Source: Chitinophaga silvatica
GTDB lineage: Bacteria; Bacteroidota; Bacteroidia; Chitinophagales; Chitinophagaceae
Direction: 5' to 3'
Assembly (NCBI RefSeq): GCF_003419895.1
Contig: NZ_QPMM01000002.1
Span: 434,001-498,000, forward strand
DNA: 64,000 nucleotides
The notes beneath the pieces are model-generated. The model saw nothing but the letters and a program-made list of their open reading frames with translations. It was not told the origin of the DNA and did not search any database. Both the position numbers and the translations under genes were made by a program. This document shows, in pieces, positions 1 to 7,814 of this stretch. Numbering within the stretch: the first letter of the stretch is position 1; each line of letters begins with the position of its first letter.

Positions 1-1
1 C

Positions 2-346
2 CAGCAAAAAAAGATGGGTACCCGTAAAGGCATTGTAATGGATGGAAGAGACATTGGTACCGTTGTCTTCCCGCATGCAGAATTGAAAATTTTCATGACT
101 GCTGAAATTGCAATAAGAGTACAACGCAGGTTCAAGGAACTTTATGAGAAGAACAAGAATATCACCCTGGATGAGGTTAAACAAAACCTCGAATTAAGAG
201 ACTATATCGATGCAAATCGTGAAATCAGCCCTCTTAGAAAAGCCGAAGATGCTATAATATTGGATAACAGCCATTTAACTCACGATGATCAGTTGCAACT
301 CGTTATGCAATGGGTAGAAGATGCAACTATGGCACATTCATCATAA
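2..346 (+). CDS. cmk: Cytidylate kinase (Cmk), C-terminal part, cut by window start
   Basis: CMP/dCMP kinase, which transfers phosphate from ATP to CMP in cytoplasmic pyrimidine salvage and nucleotide supply. The frame is open from base 2 (QQKKMGTRKG), so the N-terminus with the P-loop lies outside the window and the ATG at 14 is internal. The visible part carries the family motif GIVMDGRDIGTVVFP, the helix RVQRRFKEL, and the acceptor-domain stretch LRDYIDANREISPLRKAEDA with the Arg and Asp residues that bind CMP. It ends about 110 residues after the DGRDIG motif, as expected for a full-length C-terminus. No partner gene follows closely; the next convincing gene starts at 619. The family call is secure; only the start is missing. 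Confidence 0.93.
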   Translation, partial: QQKKMGTRKGIVMDGRDIGTVVFPHAELKIFMTAEIAIRVQRRFKELYEKNKNITLDEVKQNLELRDYIDANREISPLRKAEDAIILDNSHLTHDDQLQLVMQWVEDATMAHSS

Positions 347-618
347 ATATTTTGATATTTGATGCTTGACCGGATAAGGATGGCATTTTATATCTTTATC
401 TCATGGCAATGAAAAAACTTTCCGCCGATCCCAACAATAATGCTAAGGCAATACTAGACTTGCTAACCGGGGAAACATCGGGCGAACAACGCAGGTAAGA
501 ATCCTGCTGCCGTTGTTTAAAAAGAAGTCAGTTTAGTTCACAGCCTGCTTAACTCGATTTATTAAAACTGTAATCTGTTCGTTTTGAGTTTCTTCCACTT
601 CTCTTAAAAATCTCTACA

Positions 619-1407
619 ATGAAATACATTTTCATGGTAGTTCTCGTCACAACGGCTTTAAGTATCTCGTGCTCGCAAAGCAATTCGAAAAAATCATTAA
701 ACGCAACCGCTTTTGACATTGAGCCAGAAATGGTAACCGTGCAAGGTGGCACGTTCGCCATGGGCGGCAATGAAGAAAATAACAAGCCTATCCATAATGT
801 TACTTTAAACAGTTTCAAAATAGCCAAGTACGAAACTACGCAAGCACAATGGGAAAAGGTCATGGGTAAAAATCCTGTCAGTAATCCAGGTTGTGCAGAT
901 TGCCCGGTAGAAAGTGTTAGCTGGGAAATGGTACAAACATATATTACAAAGTTGAATAGGCTCACCGGTAAACACTATCGGTTGCCCACAGAAGCAGAAT
1001 GGGAATATGCTGCAAGAGGCGGCAGAAAAAGTAAGAATTTTGAATTTGCAGGTAGTAATGATATCAAGGCGGTAGCCTGGACTTCCCTCGATAGCGGATT
1101 AAATCCTCATCCTGTTGGACAAAAAAAGCCCAATGAACTAGGATTGTACGATATGTCAGGCAATGTATGGGAATGGTGCAACGATTGGTATGATGAAAAT
1201 TATTATCGAAAAAGTCCGAAAAATAATCCGACTGGGCCGGCGACGAAGCCGCCCGACAAGAAGAACGACGATGGACTTATTGCTCCGCTTCGTGTTGTCC
1301 GCGGTGGTAACTCAGGCAATGGATCTGCTCAGAGCCGCGTAGCATCTCGTCCAAATTACAGGTTAGGCTACCACTCAATCGGGTTTCGCCTCGCTTCTTC
1401 AAGTTAG
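619..1407 (+). CDS. Lipoprotein with formylglycine-generating-enzyme (SUMF1) fold
   Basis: A 262-residue predicted lipoprotein. It opens with MKYIFMVVLVTTALSISC, a signal peptide ending in a lipobox with Cys at residue 18. The rest is one FGE-sulfatase domain: MVTVQGGTFAMGG, KYETTQAQWEKVMG, a middle CADCPVESVSWEMV, HYRLPTEAEWEYAARGG, GLYDMSGNVWEWCNDWY and the closing RVVRGGNSGN to YHSIGFRLA. In this fold family true sulfatase activators use two Cys near the C-terminus; I do not see that pair here, and the C-terminal stretch has Ser/Arg instead, so activation of a sulfatase is doubtful. In Bacteroidota the same fold is used in gliding lipoproteins GldJ/GldK, but those are larger. No sulfatase gene is nearby. 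Best read as a single-domain FGE-fold lipoprotein of unknown substrate. Confidence 0.8.
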   Translation: MKYIFMVVLVTTALSISCSQSNSKKSLNATAFDIEPEMVTVQGGTFAMGGNEENNKPIHNVTLNSFKIAKYETTQAQWEKVMGKNPVSNPGCADCPVESVSWEMVQTYITKLNRLTGKHYRLPTEAEWEYAARGGRKSKNFEFAGSNDIKAVAWTSLDSGLNPHPVGQKKPNELGLYDMSGNVWEWCNDWYDENYYRKSPKNNPTGPATKPPDKKNDDGLIAPLRVVRGGNSGNGSAQSRVASRPNYRLGYHSIGFRLASSS

Positions 1408-1502
1408 TTTTGCCGATGTATGTCTTAATCCTTTCAAGTATTAAATTTTAAACGGAGACACTACCAAATAAAAGATTATTTTCTTTTATTAAAACTCTTT
1501 TA

Positions 1503-1510
1503 TACATTTG
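1503..1510 (+). promoter_or_regulatory. Promoter -7 element before the structured RNA block
   Basis: TACATTTG matches the Bacteroidota -7 consensus TAnnTTTG. At the expected -33 position (about 1481) the sequence is TTTC rather than TTG, so only half of the promoter is good. No gene starts within 600 bases, so it would drive a non-coding transcript. Confidence 0.4.
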
Positions 1511-1516
1511 CGTTGT

Positions 1517-1976
1517 GGCTGAAAGAATGCCAGAATAATTTTTCCACATCCTCCAGAATTTCCAACTTTTCATTATTTCTATGCCTCTTCGTTGTCCATA
1601 GTGGGAACTAGTTGCATTGTTTTAACCTTTATCCTCCCTGAAATTACTGCATTGGTAATCTTTAAGTGCTATCATGATTTAGTGCTGTTGTTCAGTATAA
1701 GACAATTTGATTAAGTGTATTCGACGCGTTATATATTCAGTATCGTGATTCGTTAAGGTCTTATCCTAGCTATATCCACAAAAGGACCCTTTGCTATTAA
1801 CCGATTATCAGTATTGCTTTTAAAATATAAAAATCAACCCTATAACAGATTTCCTGCTGTTGTAGGTTGTAAAAGGTAATGTGAGAAAGCATGGAATCCA
1901 TGTCTATCTCATATTTTCAGTAGGTGTATTCGGTTAATAGGAAGAAGGGGCGAATTCTTTCGCCCTTTCGCTTTTT
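1517..1976 (+). ncRNA. Candidate structured non-coding RNA, about 460 nt
   Basis: The stretch 1408-2169 holds no convincing gene. It has a -7 element at 1503 and an intrinsic terminator at 1944-1976. Between them lies a three-way-junction-like fold: an 11-base perfect stem (1794-1804 with 1930-1940, CTATTAACCGA and TCGGTTAATAG) encloses two hairpins, 1836-1868 (AACC.TA.AACAG with CTGTT.TA.GGTT) and 1879-1914 (ATGTGAGA with TCTCATAT around CATGG-AAT-CCATG). The 5' half has smaller hairpins such as ATTAC/GTAAT near 1640-1656. I looked for the conserved cores of tmRNA, RNase P RNA and SRP RNA and did not find them. It could be an independent RNA or a terminated leader of the kinase gene at 2170. 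The boundaries are inferred. Confidence 0.4.
1944..1976 (+). terminator. Intrinsic terminator ending the structured RNA block
   Basis: An 11-base stem (944-954 with 959-969 after 1000) whose core is GGGCGAA, loop TTCT, TTCGCCC, followed by GCTTTTTAT. It lies about 190 bases before the kinase start at 2170, with no gene just upstream that it could end other than a transcript from the 1503 promoter. Confidence 0.7.
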
Positions 1977-2169
1977 ATAAAAGTCGCTGACACATCCGGA
2001 ATCAGAGGAGCATCCATCATGAAGATATTAATTTAACAATGAGGCATTAATAAGCCCCGAAATAAGAGCAACCGTTAATTCAACTGTGTATCAACTCAAT
2101 AGGCTGCACGAACAGGGGAACACCAATTTTTCGCTTTTCTTTTTTAACTTGTGCTACACAAAGCGGCCA

Positions 2170-4116
2170 ATGTCTATAAAAGGTGTATGTATTATCTGCC
2201 TGTTGTTCCTGTTTTCTCAATTGCATGCCCAGGACTCTTTGCAGGTTTATCGGAAGCTAGAGCAAATCCGTCACTTACCATCGGATACCGCTAAAGTATC
2301 GGCATTCCTGAAAGAAGGAAAATCAAATGCTAAATACTTTGATAAACAGAAGATTGAAAATATTTTCTGGCAGGAAGGCCTAACCCTTGCTCATCAGTTA
2401 CGTTTCCATAAAGGCGTTGCTGCCATCTATAATGAAACCGGCACCAATAAACGAAATAAATCCCTTTACCTCCTGGCTGAAGACTTGCACGAAAAAGCAC
2501 TTAAAGCTGCTGAAGAGGCTAAAGATACTCAACTGATCGTTTTTGCACTTAATAATGTGGGGGTCGATTGCCGGCGTCAGGATAAATTACAGAAAGCTTT
2601 CGACTATCACGTAAAGGCACTGAAACTCGCCGAATCGATTGGCGATATCCGCAATATCTGCGTGGCTACCAACAGTATAGGTAATATTCAGCTCTCCACA
2701 GAACTTTATGATGAAGCTATCAGCCATTTCGAAAAAGCCCAGGCACTGGAAGAAAAAAGTAATAACCCCTTAGGTGTTGCAATTAATCTCGGCAACTTAG
2801 GATATGCATACCAGGGCAAACATAAATTGGATCTGGCCATTCAATACTACAAACGATCTCTGGCTGTTAACCAAAAACTGGATAATCCCACGGGCATGGC
2901 TATTTGTTATAATGCTTTGGGAGATGCCTATAAAGAAAAGAAAGACTATGCCCAGGCAATGGAATGCTTACAAAAAGCATTGGAAGCCAATGGAAAAGTA
3001 GATGATAAAGTGCATGTGGCAGAAAGTTATCTCAATATCGGTAAATTACTTGGAGCAGAAGGAAAGCATGAAGAAGGGCGGAAATATATTCAGCAATCAA
3101 TGGAAGTAAGCACTTTCTGGGGCTTCAAATCTATGCTGCTGGAAGCCTGGAAAGCTCTGGCACAGGATTACAAGACGAGTGGTGATTTCAAACGATCGCT
3201 GGAGGCTGCCGATAAATCCCTGCTTTATAAAGACAGTATCCTTGATGAAAAATCTGCAATGGCAATTGCCCAAATGCAGGCGATATATGAGGTCGACCGG
3301 AAAGATAATCATATCCGTATTCTCGAACATGATAAGCTGGTAAATGACCTTAGAACCAAGCGTAATGTAATTATTACATTCCTGCTGGCAGGGTTCCTCC
3401 TAATGGCCGTAGTTGGCGGTATTTTATATATCCGGCACCGTAACCTCGAATCCAAGAAGCAAACCTTGCAGCTAGAGTTAAAGTCTTTACGCTCACAGAT
3501 GAATCCGCATTTCATCTTTAATTCATTAAGTTCTATCCATCGATATATATGGAGTAATAATCAGGAAGAAGCGTCAGATTACCTGACTAAATTTTCAAGG
3601 TTAATGCGATTGATTTTAGATAATACCCAACATACTTTTGTTACTTTAAATAAAGAATTAGAATCGTTAAAGCTGTATCTTGATCTGGAATCGTTACGAT
3701 GCAACGGGATTTTTGAATGCCGTTTTTTAATCGATACCAATATTAACGAGGAAGAAGTCCTGATTCCCCCAATGATACTGCAACCATATGTCGAGAATGC
3801 AATCTGGCATGGACTGGTGCATAAGCAACCTTCTGAAAAAGGGCTCCTGGATATTGAGATTTTGTTAATGAAGCGTAGTCTGATTTGCACTATCACTGAT
3901 AATGGGATAGGTAGAAAAAAAGCTATGGAGATCAAGGAAAGAAAAGGAAGAGTACATAATTCCGTTGGTATGAAAGTAACGGAGGGAAGAATTGATCTTA
4001 TTCGTAAGATTAATAATAAAGAAGCAAATGTAACGATAACCGATCTCGAAGATGAAATGGGTAATCCTACCGGCACCAGAGTCAGCATTATTCTGCCGGC
4101 AGAATTTGTGTTTTAG
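2170..4116 (+). CDS. TPR-containing sensor histidine kinase, LytS/YpdA type
   Basis: Inner-membrane sensor kinase that would phosphorylate the LytTR regulator encoded next. I chose the ATG at 2170 because it gives a clean signal sequence (MSIKGVCIICLLFLFSQLHA, then QDS); the frame is open 28 codons further up without signal features. Residues about 20-380 are periplasmic tetratricopeptide repeats (for example QKAFDYHVKALKLAESIGD and LGNLGYAYQGKHKLDLAIQ). One membrane segment sits near 399-420 (VIITFLLAGFLLMAVVGGIL). The His_kinase domain has the phospho-acceptor in RSQMNPHFIFNSLSSIHRYI (His447) and an N box PPMILQPYVENAIWHGL, then DNGIGRKKA. The regulator starts 55 bases after the stop, so the two form an operon. 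The ligand sensed by the TPR region cannot be read from sequence. Confidence 0.9.
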   Translation: MSIKGVCIICLLFLFSQLHAQDSLQVYRKLEQIRHLPSDTAKVSAFLKEGKSNAKYFDKQKIENIFWQEGLTLAHQLRFHKGVAAIYNETGTNKRNKSLYLLAEDLHEKALKAAEEAKDTQLIVFALNNVGVDCRRQDKLQKAFDYHVKALKLAESIGDIRNICVATNSIGNIQLSTELYDEAISHFEKAQALEEKSNNPLGVAINLGNLGYAYQGKHKLDLAIQYYKRSLAVNQKLDNPTGMAICYNALGDAYKEKKDYAQAMECLQKALEANGKVDDKVHVAESYLNIGKLLGAEGKHEEGRKYIQQSMEVSTFWGFKSMLLEAWKALAQDYKTSGDFKRSLEAADKSLLYKDSILDEKSAMAIAQMQAIYEVDRKDNHIRILEHDKLVNDLRTKRNVIITFLLAGFLLMAVVGGILYIRHRNLESKKQTLQLELKSLRSQMNPHFIFNSLSSIHRYIWSNNQEEASDYLTKFSRLMRLILDNTQHTFVTLNKELESLKLYLDLESLRCNGIFECRFLIDTNINEEEVLIPPMILQPYVENAIWHGLVHKQPSEKGLLDIEILLMKRSLICTITDNGIGRKKAMEIKERKGRVHNSVGMKVTEGRIDLIRKINNKEANVTITDLEDEMGNPTGTRVSIILPAEFVF

Positions 4117-4171
4117 GATCAATTATTTTTATTCAATTAAGTCCAAAAAACTTTAGCTAAAAGCTATTTGT

Positions 4172-4939
4172 ATGAGCGAAATCAAAGCTATCATCGTGGA
4201 TGATGAGCAACATTGCATTGATGCCCTGCAAACGATGTTACAGAAAAAATGCCCCGGAGTAGAAGTAATAGGATCTGCAAAAAGTGTCAAAGAAGCCAAA
4301 GAGTTAATAGATGAAAGAGCTCCGGACCTGGTATTTTTAGACGTGGAAATGCCTTACCAAAACGGATTCGAATTGTTAAAGCAGTTCGAAAAAGTAAATT
4401 TTGAAGTGATCTTTACAACGGCCTATGAACAATATGCCCTGAAGGCCATAAAGTTCAATGCGCTGGATTACCTGTTGAAACCCTTTAGCATAAAGGAATT
4501 ACAGGATGCTCTCGATAAAAGTCGTGATAAAAAATCCAATAAGGTTAAAGAAGGAGGGCAGCAATCTCCAATGGATGTTTTCCTGCAGAATATGAAAACA
4601 CTGCAACAGTCTCATAAAAAAATTGCACTACCTACGATCAATGGATTGGTTTTTATGCCAGTTCAAAATATCGTGCGTTGTGAGTCGACCGGCAACTACA
4701 CAAGAATTTTCTTTACAGATAAGAAGAATCTGATGGTATCCCGACCCTTGAAAGAATTTGAAGAGTTGCTGTCGGATGTCGATTTCTTCAGAGTACATAA
4801 CTCTCACTTGATAAATATGCAGCAAATGCAGTCCTATATTCAGGGAGAGGGGGGCTTTGCCTTAATGAGTGATGGAACTCAGGTTGAAGTATCCAGGCGC
4901 CGGAAAGCCGAATTTTTGAAAAAGGCGATGCAGTTCTAA
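4172..4939 (+). CDS. LytTR-family response regulator
   Basis: A 255-residue cytoplasmic DNA-binding response regulator, partner of the TPR kinase upstream. Receiver domain at residues 1-120: acidic pocket VDDEQ, phospho-acceptor Asp57 in LVFLDVEMP, the Thr/Ala switch FTTAYEQYALKA and the conserved Lys in YLLKPFS. A Lys-rich linker follows, then a LytTR domain (about 150-255) recognised by IVRCESTGNYTRIFF, VSRPLKEFEELL and FFRVHNSHLINMQQM. LytTR domains bind direct repeats as dimers. The gene is the last of its operon and is followed 200 bases later by a bidirectional terminator. The targets are unknown. Confidence 0.93.
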   Translation: MSEIKAIIVDDEQHCIDALQTMLQKKCPGVEVIGSAKSVKEAKELIDERAPDLVFLDVEMPYQNGFELLKQFEKVNFEVIFTTAYEQYALKAIKFNALDYLLKPFSIKELQDALDKSRDKKSNKVKEGGQQSPMDVFLQNMKTLQQSHKKIALPTINGLVFMPVQNIVRCESTGNYTRIFFTDKKNLMVSRPLKEFEELLSDVDFFRVHNSHLINMQQMQSYIQGEGGFALMSDGTQVEVSRRRKAEFLKKAMQF

Positions 4940-5142
4940 GTTTTGAAAATCAGCACTTTTTAAAAATTTGACCTTCCAGATTTAGGCATTTTCATACCAC
5001 TTATTTGAATTTAGCTACCATCTACTAAATAGGGATTGCAGACATATAGCAGAAATTATAGTTTTGGTCTAACAATATGAATTTCATACACGCAATATAA
5101 AAGTTTATATACTCTGCATTACTAGCGTGATTAGCCCCAAAG

Positions 5143-5170
5143 AAAAAAGACACCGGAAGGTGTCTTTTTT
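5143..5170. terminator. Bidirectional terminator between the LytTR regulator and ispH
   Basis: AAAAAAGACACC, loop GGAA, GGTGTCTTTTTT: a 12-base perfect stem with A and T tracts on both sides, so it can end transcripts from the regulator (plus strand) and ispH (minus strand). Confidence 0.9.
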
Positions 5171-5198
5171 GCTATGTAAAAATAAAATCGTGTATCCT

Positions 5199-6422
5199 TT
5201 ACAGTTGGGAAATTATTTCGTCGGCCTGTTGCTCAACTCCGTAGAAAGAGAGCAGTTTGCGAATGACTCCTTCCACCAGAGCATCCGGGCAACTGGCTCC
5301 GCTTGTTAGCAGAATAGTGACAGGATTCTTACTGGTAAGATAATCTGTGGTCATTAATTCCTGTTTATGATGGAAATCCCAGTGCTCAATCTCTTCGGCT
5401 GATCTTAATTTATCCGGGGAAGAGATATAGTAGGTGGGAAGTTTTTCTTCACACAACTCTACCAGGTGAGAAGTATTGGAGCTGTTATACCCGCCAACTA
5501 CGATAGCCAGATCGGCTGGCTCTTTCAGCATACCAAGAACGGCAGACTGGTTGTCGTTGGTTGCATAACAAAGTGTATCGCGTGTATCTGCAAATCTTTC
5601 AGGAATAGCTTCAGGGCTAAGATCGAAGGTATCTATCATTACCTGACGGATATAATCGGCAATAGCTTGTGTTTCGGTGGCCAGCATGGTTGTCTGGTTT
5701 ACAACACCAACTCTTTGTAAATCTTTTGCCGGATCAAAGCCTTCGGAATGCTGGCCTTTGAAAACAGTAGAGAAAGTAGAAGCATCTTTTTTTCCACTGA
5801 TAAACTCGCCCAGCAGTATTGCTTCCTCCATATCTTTAACTACAACGGTTGGAGTTGCGGCCTGGCTATGTGAGAAAGTTGCTCTTGTTTCTTCGTGTTT
5901 AGGCTTTCCGTGAACAATAACTGTATAGTTCTTATTACCAATCTGTTCTGCCTTATTCCATACTCTTTCTACGAAAGGGCAGGTAGTATTATATTTTAGC
6001 GGCTCTATTCCAAGGGCCGAAAGTTTTGATTCTATTTCAAGTGTAGTACCGAAGGCAGGGATGATTACGATATCTTCAGGTAGCAGAGATTCCCAGGGGA
6101 TCAGCTGACGGCCGGAGGTATCCATCAGGAATTGAACACCACGATCCAGCAGGTCGTTATTCACGTGTGGATTATGGATCATTTCACTGAGCAGGAAAAT
6201 GCGTTTGCCCGGATTTTCATCAACTGTGCGGAATGCAATTTCTATTGCGTTTTCTACTCCGTAGCAGAAGCCGAAGTGTCGTGCCAGCAAAATTCTGATA
6301 GCTCCAAAATCGAGAAGGGTAGGTGTAAAATCTTTCTTCATCTTGTCCTGCCCCTTGCGCTTATTTTTGATGGCGCTGATAAGCGGACTTCTATATATAA
6401 CCGGAACGTTAAATGTTTTCAT
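5199..6422 (-). CDS. ispH: 4-hydroxy-3-methylbut-2-enyl diphosphate reductase (IspH/LytB), long form
   Basis: Iron-sulfur enzyme of the last step of the MEP isoprenoid pathway, making IPP and DMAPP from HMBPP. Recognised by ARHFGFCYGVENAIEIAF (first cluster Cys, residue 53), NTTCPFVERVWNKAEQ (second), LCYATNDNQSAVLG (third), plus HGKPKHEETRATFSH and NQTTMLATETQ. At 407 residues it is about 90 longer than the E. coli enzyme; the extra sequence is an N-terminal extension and internal insertions such as the one after MEEAILLGEFISGKK, a form I associate with Bacteroidota. An extra Cys is present in GASCPDALVEGVI. The start at 6422 fits a TACCTTTG -7 element on the minus strand at 6438-6445. It stands alone between the rhomboid gene upstream and the shared terminator downstream. 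Confidence 0.95.
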   Translation of the reverse strand: MKTFNVPVIYRSPLISAIKNKRKGQDKMKKDFTPTLLDFGAIRILLARHFGFCYGVENAIEIAFRTVDENPGKRIFLLSEMIHNPHVNNDLLDRGVQFLMDTSGRQLIPWESLLPEDIVIIPAFGTTLEIESKLSALGIEPLKYNTTCPFVERVWNKAEQIGNKNYTVIVHGKPKHEETRATFSHSQAATPTVVVKDMEEAILLGEFISGKKDASTFSTVFKGQHSEGFDPAKDLQRVGVVNQTTMLATETQAIADYIRQVMIDTFDLSPEAIPERFADTRDTLCYATNDNQSAVLGMLKEPADLAIVVGGYNSSNTSHLVELCEEKLPTYYISSPDKLRSAEEIEHWDFHHKQELMTTDYLTSKNPVTILLTSGASCPDALVEGVIRKLLSFYGVEQQADEIISQL

Positions 6423-6437
6423 GTGCTAAAATATAGG

Positions 6438-6445
6438 CAAAGGTA
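6438..6445 (-). promoter_or_regulatory. ispH promoter -7 element
   Basis: CAAAGGTA on the plus strand reads TACCTTTG on the minus strand, matching TAnnTTTG, 16 bases before the ispH ATG. No TTG is found 19 bases further upstream. It sits in the 24-base gap after the rhomboid gene, suggesting ispH has its own promoter with a very short leader. Confidence 0.55.
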
Positions 6446-6446
6446 A

Positions 6447-7331
6447 TTAGTTTTCTTTGCTCACTTTCTCTAACCAGGCTTTTTCTTCAGCGCTTAAGCT
6501 GTTGTAGCCTTTTTCATTTATTTTATCTAATAGTTGATCTAACTTGGAAGGATTGCTATCCTCGGCTTTTTTAACCACTTTGAGCGGTGATTTTTTAGGC
6601 TTGAATTTTTTAGCGGCGGTTTTTCTTTCTTCAGCTCTGTTTTTACTGTTGAATAACCAGATAAGCGGTTTACAAAGATCTGTACCGGCTTGTAAAATAC
6701 GTATGTAGAAGAAGCCTAGCAGCGCTCCGCCCATATGGGAAATGATGCCACCAACGTTGCCATTAGGAATGGAAATAAGCCCCAGGGCAATTAGTGCGAT
6801 AGCCAGCCATTTAAGTCTGACACTTCCAAAAAACATTAATCCTATCTCATAATTAGGCATGAGGGTGGCGGCAGCTACGAGTATGCACATGACGGAGGCA
6901 GAAGCACCGATTAATGCAGAACCCAGGTATGGGGTATGAATGACAGATGCTGAAATCAGGTATAATAAACCACCTGCGATTCCGCCCAGCAGGTAGAGCG
7001 GCAGTACTCTTTTATCTCCCAGAAAGTCTCTGAAAAGGTTTCCGAACCAGTATAGAGAAATCATGTTGAATATCAGGTGGAAGATCTCTTCATGCGTAAA
7101 CATGTAGGTAAATAAACCCCAGGGCTGACGAATAAAACTGCTGAAAGGAACTGTTAATGCCAATTGTTCTAACGTCCAGTTAAATGGGGTTGCCTGATGG
7201 GAAACAAAAGCAATGAGTTTGAGTATATTGACTACAAGGAAAATAACAATATTCCAGAATAGTAAATGATTTACTGTATTTCCTTTCCTTAGCCAATAGC
7301 GAATATCCGATTGAAAAGAGGTCCCGTTCAT
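6447..7331 (-). CDS. Rhomboid-family intramembrane serine protease
   Basis: A 294-residue multi-pass inner-membrane protease. I use the ATG at 7331 rather than the GTG two codons upstream. At least six hydrophobic segments are visible (NHLLFWNIVIFLVVNILKLI, the FHLIFNMISLYWFG helix, VLPLYLLGGIAGGLLYLIS, and others). The catalytic Ser lies in LIGASASVM (GxSx) and the catalytic His in IISHMGGALLG, with the helix-2 motif HEEIFHLIFNM also present, so the dyad looks intact. The C-terminal 80 residues are a Lys/Glu-rich cytoplasmic tail (KKFKPKKSPLKVVKKAED). Substrates are not known. The long AT-rich gap upstream (7332-7752) shows nothing I can name. Confidence 0.9.
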   Translation of the reverse strand: MNGTSFQSDIRYWLRKGNTVNHLLFWNIVIFLVVNILKLIAFVSHQATPFNWTLEQLALTVPFSSFIRQPWGLFTYMFTHEEIFHLIFNMISLYWFGNLFRDFLGDKRVLPLYLLGGIAGGLLYLISASVIHTPYLGSALIGASASVMCILVAAATLMPNYEIGLMFFGSVRLKWLAIALIALGLISIPNGNVGGIISHMGGALLGFFYIRILQAGTDLCKPLIWLFNSKNRAEERKTAAKKFKPKKSPLKVVKKAEDSNPSKLDQLLDKINEKGYNSLSAEEKAWLEKVSKEN

Positions 7332-7752
7332 ATACACAAATTAAAAAAAATCCGGGATTAATGAATAGTAATTAACATTTTATACAAAGGGAAAGTAAAG
7401 CTGTTTACTGCAAATGAATAACAGGCTTTTCTTTCTATTATACCAACAATTAATCGGCGTTCTGGTTGTTACATTTTAAGATTTTCTTAAGAGAATTTGC
7501 AGGTATTTTTTAGAGTGATCAGGGAGATGGAAATAGATTTTTGTTTGGGTTGATGATTAGTATGTATATGTTTATTATTTAATTTTTATGTTGATTCTCA
7601 AAATATAGATTAATAATTATGTTAATGGTTGATATTCATCAACATACAAATTAAAAATCAATATAAAAACCTACGCTTCCATCTGCTTAAAATAGTAGGT
7701 ATTTATAATTGTAAAATCTTGGTTTCACTGCGGAAAACACCCGGAATTTCCG

Positions 7753-7760
7753 TACCTTTG
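7753..7760 (+). promoter_or_regulatory. rpsA promoter -7 element
   Basis: TACCTTTG matches TAnnTTTG, 55 bases before the rpsA ATG; no TTG sits at the expected distance. The 5' leader that follows contains CTGTCCC and CAGGGAG, which may pair. The rest of the gap 7332-7752 is AT-rich with no gene or clear structure. Confidence 0.55.
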
Positions 7761-7814
7761 CTGTCCCATAAAACAGGGAGTCCGGGTATTCCGGATTAAA
7801 TTTTAAAATTTTTT

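Noticed and set aside
403..498. A 31-codon frame (starting MAMKKLSADPNNNAKAI) after cmk
   Set aside because: No promoter, no coupling to a neighbour and no recognisable pattern; too little to support a gene.
1503..1976. tmRNA, RNase P RNA, SRP RNA or group II intron
   Set aside because: The conserved cores (TpsiC-like arm, RNase P P4 region, intron domain V) are not present.
2086..2169. Longer N-terminus for the TPR kinase
   Set aside because: The 28 extra residues have no signal character and would push the signal peptide inward; ATG 2170 is the better start.
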